From: Nitriliruptoraceae bacterium
GTDB taxonomy: Bacteria > Actinomycetota > Nitriliruptoria > Nitriliruptorales > Nitriliruptoraceae
Length of the DNA: 7,385 nucleotides
Direction of reading: 5' to 3'
Assembly (NCBI GenBank): GCA_007120485.1
Contig: SKNP01000181.1
Location: 1-7,385 of the forward strand
Shown here: positions 5,628 to 7,385 of the stretch, piece after piece
Layout of the letters: each line of letters starts with the position of its first letter
Numbering within the stretch: position 1 is the first letter of the stretch
Position numbers and translations under genes: made by a program
The notes under the pieces: generated by a model
What the model was told of the DNA's origin: nothing
The model's database searches: none
What the model saw: the letters and a program-made list of their open reading frames with translations, nothing else

Positions 5628-7235
5628 ATGCTCGGCCACGTCGGCAGCTCGGCGCCGATCGCTCAGCTGGCTGGCCGCCGCTGGGACGCGGTGGTGGTCG
5701 GCGCCGGCCACAACGGGCTGACCGCGGCGGCCTACCTCGCCCGGGCCGGTCGGTCGGTGTTGGTGCTCGAAGCACGCGAGCGCATCGGCGGCGCCTGCAC
5801 GCTCACCGAACCGTTCCCCGGCTACCGGGTGTCGCCCTGCGCCTACCTGCTCGGCCTGTTCCACCCCAGGGTCGCCGACGAGCTCGGGCTGTGGCGCCGC
5901 GGTCTGCGGTGGATCCCCGCCGACGGCGGGCTGTTCGTGCCCTTCGAGGACGGCACGTCGATCCAGCTGTGGGAGGACGACGACCGCCTTGATGCCGAGC
6001 TGCGTGCGGTCGCCCCTGCCGACGTCGCCGGCTACCACGCGATGAGCGGGCTGATCCGCCGCGTCACCGACGCGTTGCGGCCACCGGACGACCGCGACGT
6101 GTGGCTCGGTCCGTCTCCGTCCCGTGACGAGCTCGCCGACCGTGTCGGCCACGACCCCGAGGCGCTCGGGCTGCTGTTCGAGTGGTCGCAGGCGCAGCTG
6201 CTGGACCGCTACCTCGACGACCCGAAGCTGCGGACCGCGCTGCTCGGCCAGGGCGTGATCGGGACCAACGCCACCCCGTTCGATCCCGGCACCGCGGCCG
6301 TGCACTTCCACCACTCCTGCGGCCGGATCGACCCGCAACGCCCCGGTGTCTGGGGCTACGTGGTCGGCGGGATGGGCACGGTGTCGTTCCTCCTGCACGA
6401 CGCCGCGGCGGAAGCGGGCGCGGCCATCGCCACCGGCGTCCCGGTCGCCGAGGTGGTGCCGCAGGACGGGGTCGTGCTCGACGACGGGACCACGATCCAC
6501 GCCGAGCAGGTGCTGATCGGGGCGGACCCCCGGGTCGCCCGCCGCCTGCTCGGTGACCACGCGGACGCCGGCTGGGCGGCGCAGGTCGACGCGGTCCCGA
6601 TGGAGGGATGCACGGCCAAGGTCACGTTGGCGCTGTCGGCGCCGCCGCGGTTCACCGCCCGACCGCACGCCGACGGGCAACTGACCGGGCAGATCAACAC
6701 GCCGCTGCGCGACGAGCAGTGGCGTGACGGGTTCGCGGCGGCGCAGCGGGGTGAGCTCCCGGAGGTGCTCTGGACCGAGGACTACCTCCAGACGGCCTAC
6801 GACCCGTCGATCGCGCCGGACGGCAAGCACCTGCTGAGCGTGTTCACCCAGTACGTCCCCTACGACCTGCGCGGTGGGTGGGACGCTCGTCGCGACGAGG
6901 TCGCCCGGCTCGCGATCCACTCGATCGGCCGGTTCTGTGAGGGGTTCGAGGCATCGGTCGAGCACGTGGAGGTCCTCGGACCCCCGGACATCGAACGCGA
7001 GGTCGGTCTCACCGGCGGCCACATCTTCCAGGGCGAGTGCCTGCCGGACCACCTCTGGGACCGACGGCTCGCGGCCCGGACCCCGATGGACGGGGTGTGG
7101 CTGTGCGGGGCCGGCACGCATCCCGGCGGCAGCGTGATGGGGGTCAACGGCCGCAACGCCGCGATGGAGGCGATCGCTGAGGCGGCCCCCCTCGCCTGTC
7201 CGGCCGCCGTCCCGTCGCGTTCACGGCGCCGGTAG
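5628..7235 (+). CDS. FAD-dependent oxidoreductase, PYROXD2/CrtI-like
   Basis: A 535-residue flavoprotein of the phytoene dehydrogenase-related group (COG1233 type), nearest in motif pattern to PYROXD2-like proteins. The N-terminal Rossmann motif is AVVVGAGHNGLTAAAYLARAG (21-41), followed by the FAD-ribose acidic residue in VLVLEARERIGGAC (44-57). Central signatures are VWGYVVGGMGTVSFLLHDAAAEAGA (241-265) and GGHIFQGE (463-470). The C-terminal FAD-binding segment is GVWLCGAGTHPGGSVMGVNGRNAA (489-512). Length matches the family. No transmembrane helix or export signal is seen. ATG 5628 is chosen as nearest the Rossmann fold; an in-frame GTG at 5610 is an alternative, and GAGGTGGG (5607-5613) is not ideally placed for either. 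It probably shares a transcript with pepA. There are no carotenoid genes (such as crtB) in view, so a carotenoid role is not supported. The substrate is unknown. Confidence 0.92.
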   Translation: MLGHVGSSAPIAQLAGRRWDAVVVGAGHNGLTAAAYLARAGRSVLVLEARERIGGACTLTEPFPGYRVSPCAYLLGLFHPRVADELGLWRRGLRWIPADGGLFVPFEDGTSIQLWEDDDRLDAELRAVAPADVAGYHAMSGLIRRVTDALRPPDDRDVWLGPSPSRDELADRVGHDPEALGLLFEWSQAQLLDRYLDDPKLRTALLGQGVIGTNATPFDPGTAAVHFHHSCGRIDPQRPGVWGYVVGGMGTVSFLLHDAAAEAGAAIATGVPVAEVVPQDGVVLDDGTTIHAEQVLIGADPRVARRLLGDHADAGWAAQVDAVPMEGCTAKVTLALSAPPRFTARPHADGQLTGQINTPLRDEQWRDGFAAAQRGELPEVLWTEDYLQTAYDPSIAPDGKHLLSVFTQYVPYDLRGGWDARRDEVARLAIHSIGRFCEGFEASVEHVEVLGPPDIEREVGLTGGHIFQGECLPDHLWDRRLAARTPMDGVWLCGAGTHPGGSVMGVNGRNAAMEAIAEAAPLACPAAVPSRSRRR

Positions 7236-7245
7236 CCGAGGCCCG

Positions 7246-7276
7246 GAGGATCCGTTCGAACGGACTGAGGATCCGT
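7246..7276. promoter_or_regulatory. Candidate operator: palindrome plus direct repeat
   Basis: TCCGTTCGAACGGA (7251-7264) is a perfect 14-bp palindrome. GAGGATCCGT occurs at 7246-7255, overlapping its left half, and again at 7267-7276, exactly 21 bp apart or two helical turns. The block ends 12 bp upstream of the TAGCCT hexamer and covers the expected -35 region, a common place for a dimeric regulator to bind. The regulator is unknown. It is not the actinobacterial LexA box, which has GAAC and GTTC half-sites separated by four bases. Confidence 0.5.
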
Positions 7277-7302
7277 CCACAGGCGCGTTAGCCTGCCTGT
7301 GG
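7277..7302 (+). promoter_or_regulatory. Putative -10 flanked by inverted repeat
   Basis: TAGCCT (7289-7294) in the context GCGTTAGCCTG fits TANNNT, with transcription expected near 7301 and a leader of about 25 nt. It is bracketed by perfect 8-bp inverted arms CCACAGGC (7277-7284) and GCCTGTGG (7295-7302) with a 10-nt spacer. An operator across the -10 would allow direct occlusion of RNA polymerase. Confidence 0.5.
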
Positions 7303-7325
7303 GAGCCGAGCGGTGGGAGCCGTCG

Positions 7326-7385
7326 ATGTCCGAGCAGCACCACGGGGGTCGGCTCATCGCCGACCATCTCGTCGACGAAGGCGTG
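7326..7385 (+). CDS. Probable TPP-dependent enzyme, N-terminus only
   Basis: Only the first 20 codons are in the window; the gene runs off the right edge. The ATG is preceded by GGGAG (7315-7319) with 6 nt spacing. The encoded start, MSEQHHGGRLIADHLVDEGV, resembles the opening of the thiamine diphosphate enzyme N-terminal domain (acetolactate synthase large-subunit-like proteins), in which a GG-x-L-(I/V)-A-x-x-L-x-x-EGV pattern precedes the first strand. Acetolactate synthase-like, benzoylformate decarboxylase-like and oxalyl-CoA decarboxylase-like members cannot be told apart from this fragment. It has its own promoter-like region and lies on the same strand as the oxidoreductase. Confidence 0.6.
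   Translation, partial: MSEQHHGGRLIADHLVDEGV

Larger units (their letters stand above)
7236..7325. other. Short regulatory-looking gap before TPP enzyme
   Basis: The 90 bp between the oxidoreductase stop and the next start hold a 14-bp perfect palindrome (7251-7264), a 10-bp direct repeat with 21-bp period (7246-7255 and 7267-7276), a -10-like TAGCCT (7289-7294) bracketed by an 8-bp inverted repeat, and a ribosome binding site GGGAG (7315-7319). The density of symmetric elements suggests a regulated promoter, so the downstream gene is probably not simply part of the pepA operon. Confidence 0.65.

Noticed and set aside
5268..7121. 617-codon open frame on the minus strand
   Set aside because: It is antisense to pepA and the oxidoreductase, both full of conserved motifs; long antisense frames are expected at this GC content.
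5628..7235. Carotenoid phytoene desaturase (crtI)
   Set aside because: The motifs fit the wider COG1233/PYROXD2-like group, and no carotenoid biosynthesis genes are nearby.
7251..7264. LexA/SOS box
   Set aside because: The palindrome has GTTCGAAC at its centre, not GAAC and GTTC half-sites with a four-base gap, and the neighbouring gene is not a repair gene.

Overview
This 7.4 kb window is GC-rich and densely coding, with GTG starts used often and AGGAGG/GAGGAG-type ribosome binding sites. These traits and the protein families suggest a high-GC actinobacterium. The very acidic proteins and TAGNNT-type -10 motifs might fit a deep-branching class such as Nitriliruptoria, but no 16S or other taxonomic marker is present, so this is a weak inference. 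I see no tRNA, rRNA, CRISPR array, insertion sequence or phage gene.

Layout from left to right. An alpha/beta hydrolase (4-774, minus) diverges from an SRPBCC-fold lipid/polyketide-binding-like protein (1100-1582, plus). The 325 bp between them hold a perfect 33-bp tandem duplication, a phased CAGGTC array and a -10-like element for the hydrolase. The SRPBCC gene is followed after 44 bp by a membrane CHASE-domain histidine kinase (1627-3351, plus) with no response regulator in view. The kinase converges on a small cupin-fold protein (about 3430-3909, minus), and a 14-bp inverted repeat spans the cupin stop codon. The cupin diverges from a complete leucyl aminopeptidase, pepA (4088-5593, plus). 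After 34 bp comes a PYROXD2/CrtI-like FAD-dependent oxidoreductase (about 5628-7235, plus). A 90-bp regulatory-looking gap rich in palindromes then leads to the first 20 codons of a probable thiamine-diphosphate-dependent enzyme (7326 to the window end).

The genes look like ordinary chromosomal metabolism and signalling. Likely transcription units are SRPBCC + kinase, pepA + oxidoreductase, and the hydrolase, cupin and TPP enzyme each on their own. I find no convincing new multi-gene system. The most interesting material is non-coding. A CGTTAGNCT element recurs upstream of three genes in the correct orientation. One copy is bracketed by a perfect 8-bp inverted repeat, and another lies next to the 33-bp tandem duplication.
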